A DNA stretch of 43,464 nt from Bradyrhizobium sp. AUGA SZCCT0158 (GCF_018130065.1 NZ_JAFCME010000044.1:1-43464); one strand, 5' to 3'; shown: positions 32,439 to 41,999, counted from the first letter of the stretch. Notes: generated from the letters alone by a model not told the origin. Program-made: numbers and translations.

Positions 32439-33647
32439 CTAACGCAAATCCGGGGTCAAGTCAAAAAGCCTCTGGTGCTCGATCAGGGCGAAACGATCGG
32501 TCATCCCGGCAATGAAATTGCCAATCCGGCGGGCACGCCCGGCTTCGGTCTGCCGCTCGGTCTCCTCGACCCACTCGGCCGGCAGGTCAGCCGGCGATTT
32601 CTGGTAGCGCGCGAACAGGTCGAACACGATCTGCTCCGCCTCACCCATCACCCGCATCACCCGCTTGTGGCGGTACATCCGCTGCTTCAGGAATGCCTTG
32701 ATGTCGGCCTCCTCCGTCGCCACGGCAGGCGGAAACGCGACCAGGGGCTGAGCGCAGTGGCGCACATCGTGGGCCGATTGCGGCTTGGCCGCTTCGAGCC
32801 GCCTGCCTGCCTCGGCGACAACAGCCGAGATCATGTAGGAAATCAGCTCGCGCACCAATTCCGCCCCGCGCCTGCCGTCATCGAGATCGGGATAGTGCTT
32901 GCCGATGTCGGCGATGATGGCGGCCGTGAGCGGCATCACGTTGAGGTCGTCGACGCTGAACAGGCCCGCGCGCAGGCCGTCATCGATATCGTGGGCGTCA
33001 TAGGCGATGTCGTCGGCGAAGGCTGCGACCTGGGCCTCCAGCGAGGCGTAGGTCCACAGGTCCAGATCATATTTGCGGTTGAAATCGGCGATCCCGACCG
33101 GGATCCCGCTGTCGCTGTAGCGCCCGGTGGGGTCCCCGCTCCGCATCGTCAGCGGGCCATTGTGCTTGACGATGCCCTCCAGCGATTCCCAGCTCAGATT
33201 GAGCCCATCGAATTCGGGGTAGCGATGTTCCAGCGAGGTTACGACGCGCAGGGTCTGGGCGTTGTGATCGAAGCCGCCATGGGCCGCCAGGCATTTGTCC
33301 AGCGCCCGCTCCCCGGCATGGCCGAACGGGGGATGGCCGAGGTCGTGGGCCAGCGCCAGCGTCTCGGTGAGGTCTTCGTCGAGCCCGAGCTGGCGGGCCA
33401 GCGCGCGGGCGATCTGGGCCACCTCCAGCGAATGGGTCAGCCTTGTGCGGTAATGATCGCCTTCATGGAACACGAAGACTTGGGTTTTGTGCTTCAGGCG
33501 GCGGAAGGCGGTGGAATGGATAACCCGGTCGCAGTCGCGCCGGAACGGGCTGCGGGTCTTGCTCGGCGGCTCCGTAAACAGCCGGCCGCGGCTGCGATCG
33601 GGATCGCAGGCATAGAGCGCGCGGGGGGCAGCCATTCCGACCGACAC
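32439..33647 (-). CDS. dgt: dGTP triphosphohydrolase-like protein
   Basis: A 402-residue HD-domain enzyme that hydrolyses dNTPs to deoxynucleosides and triphosphate. The entry motif is SPFRRDCDRVIHSTAFRRL at about residues 33-51. Metal ligands are H72 in RLTHSLEVAQ, H101-D102 in LAHDLGHPPFGHAGE, and the aspartate in ADDIAYDAHD. These match the type 2 dGTPase-like family of alphaproteobacteria. The second ATG (33635) is an alternative start. It is divergent from the ErpA-type gene with 107 bases between. Confidence 0.93.
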   Translation of the reverse strand: MSVGMAAPRALYACDPDRSRGRLFTEPPSKTRSPFRRDCDRVIHSTAFRRLKHKTQVFVFHEGDHYRTRLTHSLEVAQIARALARQLGLDEDLTETLALAHDLGHPPFGHAGERALDKCLAAHGGFDHNAQTLRVVTSLEHRYPEFDGLNLSWESLEGIVKHNGPLTMRSGDPTGRYSDSGIPVGIADFNRKYDLDLWTYASLEAQVAAFADDIAYDAHDIDDGLRAGLFSVDDLNVMPLTAAIIADIGKHYPDLDDGRRGAELVRELISYMISAVVAEAGRRLEAAKPQSAHDVRHCAQPLVAFPPAVATEEADIKAFLKQRMYRHKRVMRVMGEAEQIVFDLFARYQKSPADLPAEWVEETERQTEAGRARRIGNFIAGMTDRFALIEHQRLFDLTPDLR

Positions 33648-33754
33648 GTTTTTTTAGTCCTTATCCATTTGATTCTGCGAGATTACATACTTAACTATGG
33701 GGAGCGCGGGATACCAAATGAATTGGGTATGACGCCTTCGACCGGAGACCACGC

Positions 33755-34084
33755 ATGACCACTGCCATCACCGTCAGCGAGCGGGCCGCCCGCCGCATCG
33801 GGCAAATCCTCAAGACCGAGGGCGACGGCGCCATGCTGCGCATTTCCGTCGAAGGCGGCGGCTGCTCCGGCTTCCAGTACAAATTCGACGTCGAGCATGC
33901 CCAGGCCGAGGACGATCTGGTGATTGCGCGCGAGGGCGCCGTGGTGCTGGTCGATCCGGCATCGGTGCCGTTCCTGGCCGGCTCGGAAGTCGATTTCGTC
34001 GACGATCTGATCGGCGCGTCGTTCCGGGTGGTCAATCCGAATGCCACCGCCTCCTGCGGCTGCGGCACCAGTTTTTCGATCTGA
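33755..34084 (+). CDS. erpA: Iron-sulfur cluster insertion protein, ErpA/IscA type
   Basis: A 109-residue A-type carrier that delivers [4Fe-4S] clusters. The three cluster cysteines are C37 in GGGCSGF, and C101 and C103 in SCGCGTSF, in the standard CSG...CGC spacing. It has the closely matching opening ITVSERAARRIGQIL. A GGAG ribosome site precedes the ATG. It stands alone next to dgt, as in many alphaproteobacteria. Discrimination between ErpA and IscA is not secure; the stand-alone context favours ErpA. Confidence 0.9.
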   Translation: MTTAITVSERAARRIGQILKTEGDGAMLRISVEGGGCSGFQYKFDVEHAQAEDDLVIAREGAVVLVDPASVPFLAGSEVDFVDDLIGASFRVVNPNATASCGCGTSFSI

Positions 34085-34090
34085 GCGACA

Positions 34091-34948
34091 TCAGCGCGGC
34101 GTGGCGAACAACGCCTTCGCATTGCCGCTCGCGATCTGCTCGGCGATTTTGGGCGATAGCTGCGCCAGCCAGGCGCGATAGCTCGCCATGATCTCACCAT
34201 AGCTCGCCCAGCGCTCCGGCACCCAGGTGTCCGAACCGAGCAGGAAGCGATCGGGATAGCGTTCGAACAGCGTCCGCCACTCAGCCGTCAGCTTGCCCGC
34301 GCCGTCGGTGATGCCGCTGCGATACGACAACTCTCCCCACAGCTTTGGGTATTTCGACAGCATCGCCGTGACGCGATCGGTCGACAGCCCAAAGCCGGTA
34401 TGCGCCCAGATGATCCGGGCTTTCGGATTGTGCCGCATCAGGATCTCGACCGCCTCGTCATCGGCATGGGCGTGCAGATAGAGGTCGTTGGCGACCGCAA
34501 AATCGACGGTCTTCTTGACCCACTCGTTCTCCGCCGACTTGCCCGACAGATGGAATTCGCCGATGCCGCGGTAATAGCCGCGCTTGAATTCGTCCTGCAC
34601 CAGATCGAAGATCACGGGGTCGCCGAACCAGCTCTGGATATCCGACCGGACGCGGTACGGACGGATGAAAGGCACGACCTGCAGGCCATCGGCCTTGGCA
34701 TCCACCAGCGCATGCGTTCCGCTGTTCGGGCGGCTGGTCGCGAGGATGCCGGTGACGCGATGCTTCTTGAATAGCGCGAGCACCTCGTCGAGCTGGTAAT
34801 ACGGCTTTGGTTCCCAATTGTAATGCAGATGCGCGTCGAAGATTTCGATCGGCTCGGCCGCAACGGCCCTCGTCCCGACGTTCCACGCAAGCGCGGTCAG
34901 GATGACGATGCATCGCAAGGCGGTCCGCATTGCCCGCGCCGGGATCAT
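34091..34948 (-). CDS. Secreted amidohydrolase, coupled to RND pump
   Basis: A 285-residue metal-dependent hydrolase of the amidohydrolase-2 family (PF04909). A signal peptide covers about residues 1-31 (TRAVAA). Metal-site motifs are FDAHLHYN (38-45), YLHAHADD (157-164), IIWAHTGFG (179-187) and LLGSDTW (236-242). The ATG overlaps the pump stop codon by one base (TAATG), so translation is probably coupled. The open frame runs on for hundreds of codons upstream, but that is a shadow of the pump gene. The substrate is unknown; a periplasmic role with the pump, such as breaking down an exported or incoming compound, is an inference from the operon only. Confidence 0.85.
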   Translation of the reverse strand: MIPARAMRTALRCIVILTALAWNVGTRAVAAEPIEIFDAHLHYNWEPKPYYQLDEVLALFKKHRVTGILATSRPNSGTHALVDAKADGLQVVPFIRPYRVRSDIQSWFGDPVIFDLVQDEFKRGYYRGIGEFHLSGKSAENEWVKKTVDFAVANDLYLHAHADDEAVEILMRHNPKARIIWAHTGFGLSTDRVTAMLSKYPKLWGELSYRSGITDGAGKLTAEWRTLFERYPDRFLLGSDTWVPERWASYGEIMASYRAWLAQLSPKIAEQIASGNAKALFATPR

Positions 34949-37900
34949 TACTCGGCCGCGACCACGTGCGGCCGCTTCTCGTCGCCGGTTTCTTCGAGCT
35001 GCGGTTCGAGCCGGCGCTTCAGGCGGCGGTCGAGACGGTCGAGATAGATGTAGATCACGGGGGTAATGTACAGCGTCAGCAGTTGCGACAGGCACAGACC
35101 GCCGACCACGGCGACGCCAAGTGGCTGGCGCAGTTCGGCGCCGGCGCCGGCGCCGAGCGCGATCGGCAGCGTGCCGAAGATCGCGGCGAACGTCGTCATC
35201 ATGATCGGGCGGAAACGCAGCAGCGCGGCTTCCCGGATCGCATGCTCGGCGCTGAGGCCGACGCTGCGCCGCTCCAGCGCGAAGTCGACCATCATGATGG
35301 CGTTCTTCTTGACTATGCCGACCAGCATCACGATGCCGATCATCGCGATGACGGACATCTCCATTCCGAACAGCATCAGGGTCAGGATCGCGCCGATGCC
35401 GGCCGACGGCAGGCCGGAGATGATGGTGATCGGGTGGATGAAGCTCTCGTAGAGGATGCCGAGGATGACGAAGGCCGCGAACACGGCGGCGAGGATCAGG
35501 ACGCCCTGCCCGCGCAGCGAATCCTGGAACACCTGCGCCGTGCCGGAGAAGCCGGTGGCGATGGTTGCCGGCAGGTTGGAGCTCTGCTCGAGCGTGGTGA
35601 TCTGGTCGACCGCATGGCCCAGCGAATAGCCGGGCGCGAGGTTGAACGAGATCGTCACCGCCGGCTGCTGCGCCTGGTGGTTGATTTGCAGCGGCCCCAC
35701 CGTCGGAACCAGCTTCGCCACCGCTGACAGCGGAATGGTCTGGTTGTTCTGGGTCTTCATGTAGAGCTTGGACAGATCGGACGGATCGACCCGGAACTGC
35801 GGCTGCACTTCCAGGATAATCTGGTAGTCGTTCGACGGCATGTAGATGGTGCCGACCTGGCGCGAGCCGTAGGCGTTGTAGAGCTGGTTGCGAACCTGAT
35901 CGACGGTGACGCCGTAAACGGCGGCCTTCTCGCGGTCGATATCGACCGTCATCTGCGGGTTCTTGATGTAGAGATCGGTGGTGACGTCGAGCAGTCCCGG
36001 CACCTTCTCGATCTTGTCGCGCATCTCCGGCGCCAGCCGGTACAGCGAGTCGGTGTCGCCGCTCTGCATCACATACTGGTACTGGCTCTTGGAGATCCGC
36101 CCGCCGATATTGAGGTTCTGGATCGGCTGGAAGAACGCCTGCATGCCTGGAATCTGGCGGGCCTTGGTCCGGAGCCGCCCGATGATCGTCGTGAGGTTGT
36201 CGCGTTCCTTTTTCGGCTTCAGCGCGATGAACAGGCGCCCGTAATTCGCCGTCGCGTTCGGTCCGCCGGCACCGACGGTGGAGTTGATGTATTCGACCGC
36301 GGGATCGCCTCTCAGCACGGCGACCAGCGCCTGCTGCCGCTCCTTCATCGCATCGAAGGACGTATCGGTCGCAGCCTCGGTCACGCCGATCAGGAAGCCG
36401 GTGTCCTCCTGCGGAAAGAATCCCTTCGGCACGATCATGTAGAGGTAGACGGTGCCGCCGAGCGTCGCCAGCGTCACGGCCAGCATCAGCGCCTTGCGCG
36501 CCAGCACCCAGTCGAGCGTCCATTCATAGGCACGCAGCCAGGATTCGAACATCGCCTCGAAAGCGCGAAGCACGATATTCGGCTTCTTGTTCGGGTCGTG
36601 CGCCCGCAACACGCGCGCGCACAGCATCGGTGTCAAGGTCAGCGAGACGAATCCTGATACGATGATCGCAACCGATACCGTCACCGCGAATTCGCGGAAC
36701 ACACGGCCGACGATACCGCCCATCAGCAGCACCGGGATGAACACGGCGATCAGCGAGAAAGTGATCGAGATGATCGTGAAGCCGATCTCGCGCGCGCCCT
36801 TCAGAGCGGCCTCAAACGGCCGCATCCCGCGCTCGATGTGGCGGACGATGTTTTCGAGCATGACGATGGCGTCGTCGACCACGAACCCGACCGACAGGGT
36901 CAGCGCCAGCAGCGTCATGTTGTTGATCGAATAGTCGAGCGCATACATCACCGCGCAGGTGCCGAACAGCGAGATCGGAACCGCCAGCGCCGGAATGAAG
37001 GTCGCGGACGCCGAGCGCAGGAACAGGAAGATGACGAGGATGACCAGCCCGATCGCGATCAGCAGCGTCTCCTCGACGTCGGCCACCGCCTGACGAATGG
37101 ATACCGAGCGATCCATCAGCACGTTGATCGACACCGATGGCGGGATCTGCGCCCGCAGCACCGGCAATTTGGCCAGGATGCCATCGACCACCGCCACCGT
37201 GTTGGCGTCCGGCTGTTTCTGGATGCCGAGCACGATCGAGCGCTCGTCGTTCAGCCAGGTTGCGATCCGCTCGTTCTCGACGCTGTCGTAGATCTTTGCG
37301 ACCTCATCGAGCTTGACCGGCGAACCGTTGCGCCAGGCCACCACGATCTTGCTGTAGTCGGCCGCCTTGTCCATCTGGCCGGAGGCCTGCAGGGCCACGT
37401 CCTGCTTCGGTCCGTTCAACGTGCCGACCGGGGTCGACGAATTGGCGGCCGAAACCGCGGAACGGATGTCTTCGAGCGACAATCCACGCGCCGCGGCGGC
37501 TTCCGGATCGGCCTGGACGCGAACGGCGAACTTCTGCGCGCCGTAGACGCTGACCTGCGCGACGCCCGGTATCTGCGACAAAGTCTGGCCGATGGTGATT
37601 TCGCCATATTCGTTGACCGCCGACAGCGGCAGCGTGGGTGAACCGAGCACCACGAACAGGATCGCGAAATCGGCCGGGTTCACCTTGCGGAAACTCGGCG
37701 GGATTCTCATCTCGATCGGCAACCGGCGTTGCGCGATCGTCAGCGCCGTCTGCACGTCGAGCGCGGCGGAATCGATGTTGCGGTTGAGATCGAACTGGAT
37801 CGTGATCGAGCTGGTGCCCTGCGAGGAATTCGACGACATCGAGGAGATGCCGGCGATGGTCGAGAGCTGGCGCTCGATGACGCCGGCCACAGATGATGCC

Positions 37901-38076
37901 ATCGTCTCCGCGCTCGCGCCCGGCAAGGTTGCGGTCACGGCGATGGTCGGGAAGTCGACCCGCGGCAGCGCCGATACCGGCAGCAGGCGGAAGCCGAAGA
38001 TGCCGAATGCAATGATCGACGCCGTGATCAGCGTCGTCATGACCGGCCGGCGGATGCAGAGCTCCGAAAGCGTCAT
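34948..38076 (-). CDS. RND multidrug efflux inner-membrane pump
   Basis: A 1042-residue HAE1-type RND transporter with twelve membrane helices and two large periplasmic loops. The N-terminus (LCIRRPVMTTLITASIIAFG) and VSALPRVDFPTI resemble MdtB/MuxB-type pumps. The proton-relay aspartates are in SVGFVVDDAIVMLENIVRH near residue 405. Conserved helices include PISLFGTCAVMYALDYSINN and ITFSLIAVFIPVLLMGGIVG. It follows the membrane-fusion gene by three bases. No outer-membrane channel gene is present here, so a TolC encoded elsewhere is probably used. Substrate unknown. Confidence 0.94.
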   Translation of the reverse strand: MTLSELCIRRPVMTTLITASIIAFGIFGFRLLPVSALPRVDFPTIAVTATLPGASAETMASSVAGVIERQLSTIAGISSMSSNSSQGTSSITIQFDLNRNIDSAALDVQTALTIAQRRLPIEMRIPPSFRKVNPADFAILFVVLGSPTLPLSAVNEYGEITIGQTLSQIPGVAQVSVYGAQKFAVRVQADPEAAAARGLSLEDIRSAVSAANSSTPVGTLNGPKQDVALQASGQMDKAADYSKIVVAWRNGSPVKLDEVAKIYDSVENERIATWLNDERSIVLGIQKQPDANTVAVVDGILAKLPVLRAQIPPSVSINVLMDRSVSIRQAVADVEETLLIAIGLVILVIFLFLRSASATFIPALAVPISLFGTCAVMYALDYSINNMTLLALTLSVGFVVDDAIVMLENIVRHIERGMRPFEAALKGAREIGFTIISITFSLIAVFIPVLLMGGIVGRVFREFAVTVSVAIIVSGFVSLTLTPMLCARVLRAHDPNKKPNIVLRAFEAMFESWLRAYEWTLDWVLARKALMLAVTLATLGGTVYLYMIVPKGFFPQEDTGFLIGVTEAATDTSFDAMKERQQALVAVLRGDPAVEYINSTVGAGGPNATANYGRLFIALKPKKERDNLTTIIGRLRTKARQIPGMQAFFQPIQNLNIGGRISKSQYQYVMQSGDTDSLYRLAPEMRDKIEKVPGLLDVTTDLYIKNPQMTVDIDREKAAVYGVTVDQVRNQLYNAYGSRQVGTIYMPSNDYQIILEVQPQFRVDPSDLSKLYMKTQNNQTIPLSAVAKLVPTVGPLQINHQAQQPAVTISFNLAPGYSLGHAVDQITTLEQSSNLPATIATGFSGTAQVFQDSLRGQGVLILAAVFAAFVILGILYESFIHPITIISGLPSAGIGAILTLMLFGMEMSVIAMIGIVMLVGIVKKNAIMMVDFALERRSVGLSAEHAIREAALLRFRPIMMTTFAAIFGTLPIALGAGAGAELRQPLGVAVVGGLCLSQLLTLYITPVIYIYLDRLDRRLKRRLEPQLEETGDEKRPHVVAAE

Positions 38077-38079
38077 CGG

Positions 38080-39210
38080 CTACGCCCCCGCCTTCTTTGT
38101 CCGCGGCTCGACCCGGGTTCCGTCCGACAGCAGCAACTGTCCGTCGACCACCACGCTCTCGTCGCCCGCGAGCCCTTCCGAGATCACCGACATGCCCTGC
38201 GAGGTGCGATCGACCGTGACCGGCTGGACCTTGGCTGTGCCGTCCTTGACGACGAAGACGAAATTGCCGGTCTGGCTGCGCTGCACGGCGACGGTCGGCA
38301 CCACGATCGCATCTTCGCTGCGGATCGTCAGCCTGGTCGCGACCAGGGTGCCCGGCCACAAGGTCTCGTTCTCGTTGCTCATGATGCCGCGCACGGTGAC
38401 CATGCCCGTGGTGGCATCCACCGTGTTCTCGACCATCGCGACCTTGCCGGTCTCGGAGCGCTGATGGCCCGGGATGGTCGCCGTCACCCCGGATACCCCT
38501 TTCGCCATCGACTCCCGCAAATCCACCAGCACGCGCTGCGGAACCGCGAAGGTCACGTAGACCGGCGCCATCTGGTTGATGACGGCGAGCGGCGCGGTAT
38601 CGGCGGGACGGACGAAGTTTCCAACTTTCACATTGGCCACGCTGATCCGGCCCGAAAACGGCGCGCGGATCGTGGTGTAGCTTTTCTGGACCTTCAGATT
38701 GTCCAGCGACGCCTGGTCGGACTTGATGGTTCCGGCCAGGATGTCGGCCGTCGTCTTGGCGTTGTCTAGATTGACCTGCGTGGTCGCGCCCTTCCCGATC
38801 AGTTCGCTGAACCGCCGGACGTCGCGCAGCGCGCCTTCGAGCTGGGCGCGATCCTTCGCCAAAACTCCCTCAGCCTGCTCGATCTGGGCATCGATCTGGC
38901 GCGCATCGAGCGTGAACAGCAAGTCGCCTTCGTTGACCTTGGCGCCGTCCTGGAAATGGACCGACAGGATGGTGGTTTCCAGCCGCGACTTCAACGCCAC
39001 GCTGGAGATCGGCGTAACCGTTCCGTTGGCGTCGACATCGACGGGCACGGACTTGCGTTCCGCCTTCGCCAGTTCGACCGAGACCATGCGCGGACGCTGC
39101 GGCCCCTGCGCGCTGGCGTTGCTCCCCATCCACGACGAGCGGGTTGTGTAGGCCGCGACGGCGACGATGCCGATAATGCCGGCAACAAGTATCCAGTTAC
39201 GCTTTTTCAT
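38080..39210 (-). CDS. RND efflux membrane-fusion (adaptor) protein
   Basis: A 376-residue periplasmic adaptor with an N-terminal membrane anchor (about residues 5-22, no lipobox). The lipoyl domain halves are LKSRLETTILSVHFQDGAKV and YTTIRAPFSGRISV, separated by a coiled-coil hairpin from about 105 to 170. The beta-barrel and membrane-proximal domains follow (VTVRGIMSNENETLWPGTLV; VPTVAVQRSQTGNFVFVV). The first gene of the operon MFP-RND-amidohydrolase. It is divergent from xth with 155 bases of shared promoter region. No regulator gene is adjacent. Confidence 0.93.
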   Translation of the reverse strand: MKKRNWILVAGIIGIVAVAAYTTRSSWMGSNASAQGPQRPRMVSVELAKAERKSVPVDVDANGTVTPISSVALKSRLETTILSVHFQDGAKVNEGDLLFTLDARQIDAQIEQAEGVLAKDRAQLEGALRDVRRFSELIGKGATTQVNLDNAKTTADILAGTIKSDQASLDNLKVQKSYTTIRAPFSGRISVANVKVGNFVRPADTAPLAVINQMAPVYVTFAVPQRVLVDLRESMAKGVSGVTATIPGHQRSETGKVAMVENTVDATTGMVTVRGIMSNENETLWPGTLVATRLTIRSEDAIVVPTVAVQRSQTGNFVFVVKDGTAKVQPVTVDRTSQGMSVISEGLAGDESVVVDGQLLLSDGTRVEPRTKKAGA

Positions 39211-39365
39211 AATTTTTCACGTCCGTCGGCCCGCAAAGGACGGGACAGCTGCTCCCGGCCCCTTGACGGCGACTTTTACGCCTTATTTCTAGATAGTTAT
39301 CACAGCCTCGCAGCACATGGTATGCCACTGGGCGAAAATGTGTTGTTACAATCCGGTCATTTGCA

Positions 39366-40157
39366 ATGCGTATTGCTACGTGGAACGTCAATTCGGTCCG
39401 GCAGCGGATCGACCATCTGCTGACCTGGCTGAAGGACTGCGCGCCTGACGTCGTCTGCCTGCAGGAAATCAAATGCATCGATGAAGCCTTTCCGCGGCTC
39501 GAGATCGAGGCGCTCGGCTACAACGTCGTCACCCACGGACAGAAGACTTTCAATGGCGTTGCGCTGCTGTCGAAGCTGCCGTTCGAGGAAACCAAATCCG
39601 GCCTCGCCGGCGACGACGAGGACGCCCATGCAAGGTTCCTGGAAGGCGTGATTCCCCTGAAGAAGGGCGTGCTGCGCATCGCCTGCCTCTATCTGCCCAA
39701 TGGCAACCCTGCGGATTCAGATAAATATCCCTATAAACTCAAATGGATGTCGCGGCTTCTTGAGTATTCCAGAGAACGACTTAAAGCGGAGGAGCCGCTG
39801 ATCCTGGCGGGCGACTTCAACGTCATCCCGGCAGCAGGGGACGTCTACAATCCCGCCGCCTGGGCCAATGACGCGCTGTTCCGCCCGGCAACCCGCGAAT
39901 CCTTCCAATCGCTGCTCGGGCTCGGACTGACGGACGCACTGCGCGCCGTGAACGACGCGCCCGGCCAGTACACCTTCTGGGACTATCAGGCCGGTGCCTG
40001 GCAGAAGAACTGGGGCTTGCGGATCGACCATTTGCTGCTGTCGCCGCAGGCCAGCGACCGGCTCACCAATGTCGGCATCGACAGCTACGTGCGGACCTGG
40101 GAAAAGCCGTCCGACCATGTCCCGGTCTGGGCCGATTTCGAGCTCGAAACCGCCTGA
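39366..40157 (+). CDS. xth: Exodeoxyribonuclease III
   Basis: A 263-residue exonuclease/AP endonuclease of base-excision repair. Motifs of the EEP fold are RIATWNVNSVRQR, CLQEIKCIDEAFP (metal glutamate), LAGDFNVIPA, LRIDHLLLSP and SDHVPVWADF (catalytic histidine). Length is standard for bacterial Xth. It stands alone, divergent from the efflux operon and convergent on the ExoR-like gene. Confidence 0.95.
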   Translation: MRIATWNVNSVRQRIDHLLTWLKDCAPDVVCLQEIKCIDEAFPRLEIEALGYNVVTHGQKTFNGVALLSKLPFEETKSGLAGDDEDAHARFLEGVIPLKKGVLRIACLYLPNGNPADSDKYPYKLKWMSRLLEYSRERLKAEEPLILAGDFNVIPAAGDVYNPAAWANDALFRPATRESFQSLLGLGLTDALRAVNDAPGQYTFWDYQAGAWQKNWGLRIDHLLLSPQASDRLTNVGIDSYVRTWEKPSDHVPVWADFELETA

Positions 40158-40206
40158 GCGAATAAGCGCCGCTCAAGCCGCGGCAGCAACCAAGCTGCGG
40201 CGGGAA

Positions 40207-41067
40207 TCAGTCCCGGCGGCCCTGCACCCAGTGCTCGAGCATCTGCAGCGCCATGGCGCGGTCGTCGCCGGAGGCTTTCGACATCGCCCGGGTGTAGCTT
40301 TCCTTGATCCAGACCTCGTCCGGCGCCGCGCTCTCGCTCGCCAGGGTCAGCCACATCAGCCCGCGCGCGCGCTGCGGCGGCAGCCGGTCGCCGTTGAACA
40401 GCATCTGGCCGAGCAGCGCCTGTGCCTGATGCTGGCCCTTCTGGGCGGCCAGACCAAGCCAGCGGGCGCCATAGCGGAAATCTTCCCGCGAGGCGTCGGG
40501 GGTCTTCAGATAGAGCCGCGCCAGGTCGTACTGGGCATCGGCATTGCCGAAATAGGACGCGGCATAGGAGAACATCTCCCGCGCCCGCTCCCGGTCGACC
40601 TTGACCTTCGAATTGGGAATGCCGTTGAGGTAATACCGGCCCAGCGCCACGAACGCGTTGGCCACAATCGTCGCCTGAGGCGCCGACGGGCTATCCTCGG
40701 CATGCTGGTTGGCAATGCGGCTGAAATATTCGAACGCCCGCAGGTCGTCCTGGGTGACGCCATCGCCGTTGGCATACATCCGGCCGAGCTTCCACTGGGC
40801 CACGGGATGACCGCCTTCGGCGGCGTATTGCAGGGAGGTCAGCGATGGCGCGGTCGCGGCAGCAGCCGCGGTTGCCGGCGGAATCGCCTTTTTCTGGCCC
40901 GGAATACCCAAGGCCTGAGCGTTCAACGCCTGGGCAGCGGGCTGGGAAACCACGGGAAGAGCGGCATCTTTGGGATTTACCGGCGCACCATCGAACGCGA
41001 ATCCGGAGCCTGCCACCGGTGCGGCCCCTAACATCAACGCAAGAATGATACGCCTAGATGTCCGCAT
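40207..41067 (-). CDS. exoR: ExoR-like Sel1-repeat periplasmic regulator
   Basis: A 286-residue exported protein with a signal peptide (residues 1 to about 25) and four to five Sel1-type repeats, including SLQYAAEGGHPVAQWKLGRM, YANGDGVTQDDLRAFEYFS, YYLNGIPNSKVKVDRERARE, and LAAQKGQHQAQALLGQMLF. The order and spacing match ExoR, the periplasmic inhibitor of the ExoS-ChvI two-component system that controls exopolysaccharide in Rhizobiales. The mature N-terminus has an added Ala-Pro stretch. I start at 41067; the open frame upstream to 41196 is not conserved. The ilvD remnant ends 14 bases inside this gene. Assignment rests on remembered family sequence. Confidence 0.75.
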   Translation of the reverse strand: MRTSRRIILALMLGAAPVAGSGFAFDGAPVNPKDAALPVVSQPAAQALNAQALGIPGQKKAIPPATAAAAATAPSLTSLQYAAEGGHPVAQWKLGRMYANGDGVTQDDLRAFEYFSRIANQHAEDSPSAPQATIVANAFVALGRYYLNGIPNSKVKVDRERAREMFSYAASYFGNADAQYDLARLYLKTPDASREDFRYGARWLGLAAQKGQHQAQALLGQMLFNGDRLPPQRARGLMWLTLASESAAPDEVWIKESYTRAMSKASGDDRAMALQMLEHWVQGRRD

Positions 41068-41779
41068 AACACTGTTTCTCGTGCGCACCGTCTGGGTGGG
41101 AAACAGCGCCACCCATCGCCTGCCCGATCCTTTGGGCGTCCTTCCACAGCGCAGCCGATTTGAAGTTAGTCGCTCGGGACTGCCGTTTGGTCTCATGTTC
41201 AGGGGCGTCGGCGCCGGTCAACTTTACGTTAAGACTCGCCGCGGCGGCCTCCTCGCGGTCCAAGCCGCGGACAGAACCTGGAAATTCAGAACCTGAAAAT
41301 TTCGGCTTCGACATGCCCGCGACCTTCACGACCGCACCTTCCTGCGCAAAATTATCTTTTGGGCCGACGACAACGCCGGTGACGGCCATCACCTTTACGC
41401 TCTTGAGGTTTTCGGCGATCGTCCGGCCCGAGGCGGTAAGGCAATTCCCGCGCAGGTGGCCATTGTCGAGCAGCGTCTTCATCAGAAGCGATATGCTCCC
41501 AATTTCCTGTATGTCTTTGGCAACATCACGGCCGCCCGGCTGCAAACCCGCGGCATACGGAGTCTTTTTGAAGATTTCCCCCGCCAAGATTTCGGCCGCC
41601 TCGACCAAATTGAATTTGATGCTGCGTTGATCGGTGGCGATCCCCGACGGGTGCGGTGCAGCATTGCTCGCGTCGCGGGAAGCCGCGACGACGGCGGCAT
41701 AGGCTTGCGGCGCGCACGAGGGACCCGCCGTCACGTGACAGCTCGGCAGCCTGTTCTTGATGTTGGTCCCTGCGTTCAT
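41054..41779 (-). pseudogene. Internally deleted ilvD (dihydroxy-acid dehydratase) remnant
   Basis: A 241-residue open frame that is a mosaic of IlvD parts with the rest missing. The start (MNAGTNIKNRLPSCHVTAGP) matches the IlvD N-terminus. The middle (DVAKDIQEIGSISLLMKTLL, NGHLRGNCLTASGRTIAENL and AQEGAVVKVAGM) matches the second half, and the end (GGAVSHPDGAHEKQCYADI) matches the C-terminus. IlvD is normally about 560-610 residues. The Fe-S cluster cysteine motifs and the active-site region are absent, so dehydratase activity is unlikely. The frame stayed open through several deletions. It ends 14 bases inside the ExoR-like gene and could carry its promoter. Parts between the matching blocks have no similarity I recognise. 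Confidence 0.8.
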
Positions 41780-41920
41780 CGCGAACCTGTTTCCCCAGCC
41801 GTCTCGTCTTCGCGAGCGCTGTGGCCATCAGCCTATGAAGGCATGATTTCATGCAGGGGTGTGGCTAAAAAGCGGCGCAGGCAATAGCTGGCTGCTTTGA
41901 CGGTTAAATGTTCAGGAACT

Positions 41921-41936
41921 GTTGCGGCCACGCAAC
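41921..41936. promoter_or_regulatory. Palindrome GTTGCG-GCCA-CGCAAC
   Basis: A perfect six-base inverted repeat around GCCA lies about 140 bases upstream of the ilvD remnant start and 65 bases past the P450 end. It has the same design and spacer as 9569-9584. Another palindrome, GCATGA-TT-TCATGC, lies at 41841-41854. Either may be an operator for the remnant/exoR transcript. Confidence 0.4.
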
Positions 41937-41999
41937 AATCGTGGCAAGTGGGCAACGATCGACGGCACAACTCGCACAGGCTGTGGAACAAAATTCGCG

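Noticed and set aside
34949..36523. Open-frame extension of the amidohydrolase to 810 residues
   Set aside because: The upstream part is a frame shadow of the RND pump; the ATG at 34948 begins a clear signal peptide.
41915..41945. GGAAC general-stress (EcfG) -35-like sequence beside the palindrome
   Set aside because: No CGTT -10 element at 16-17 bases, and the direction leads into the P450 3-prime end.
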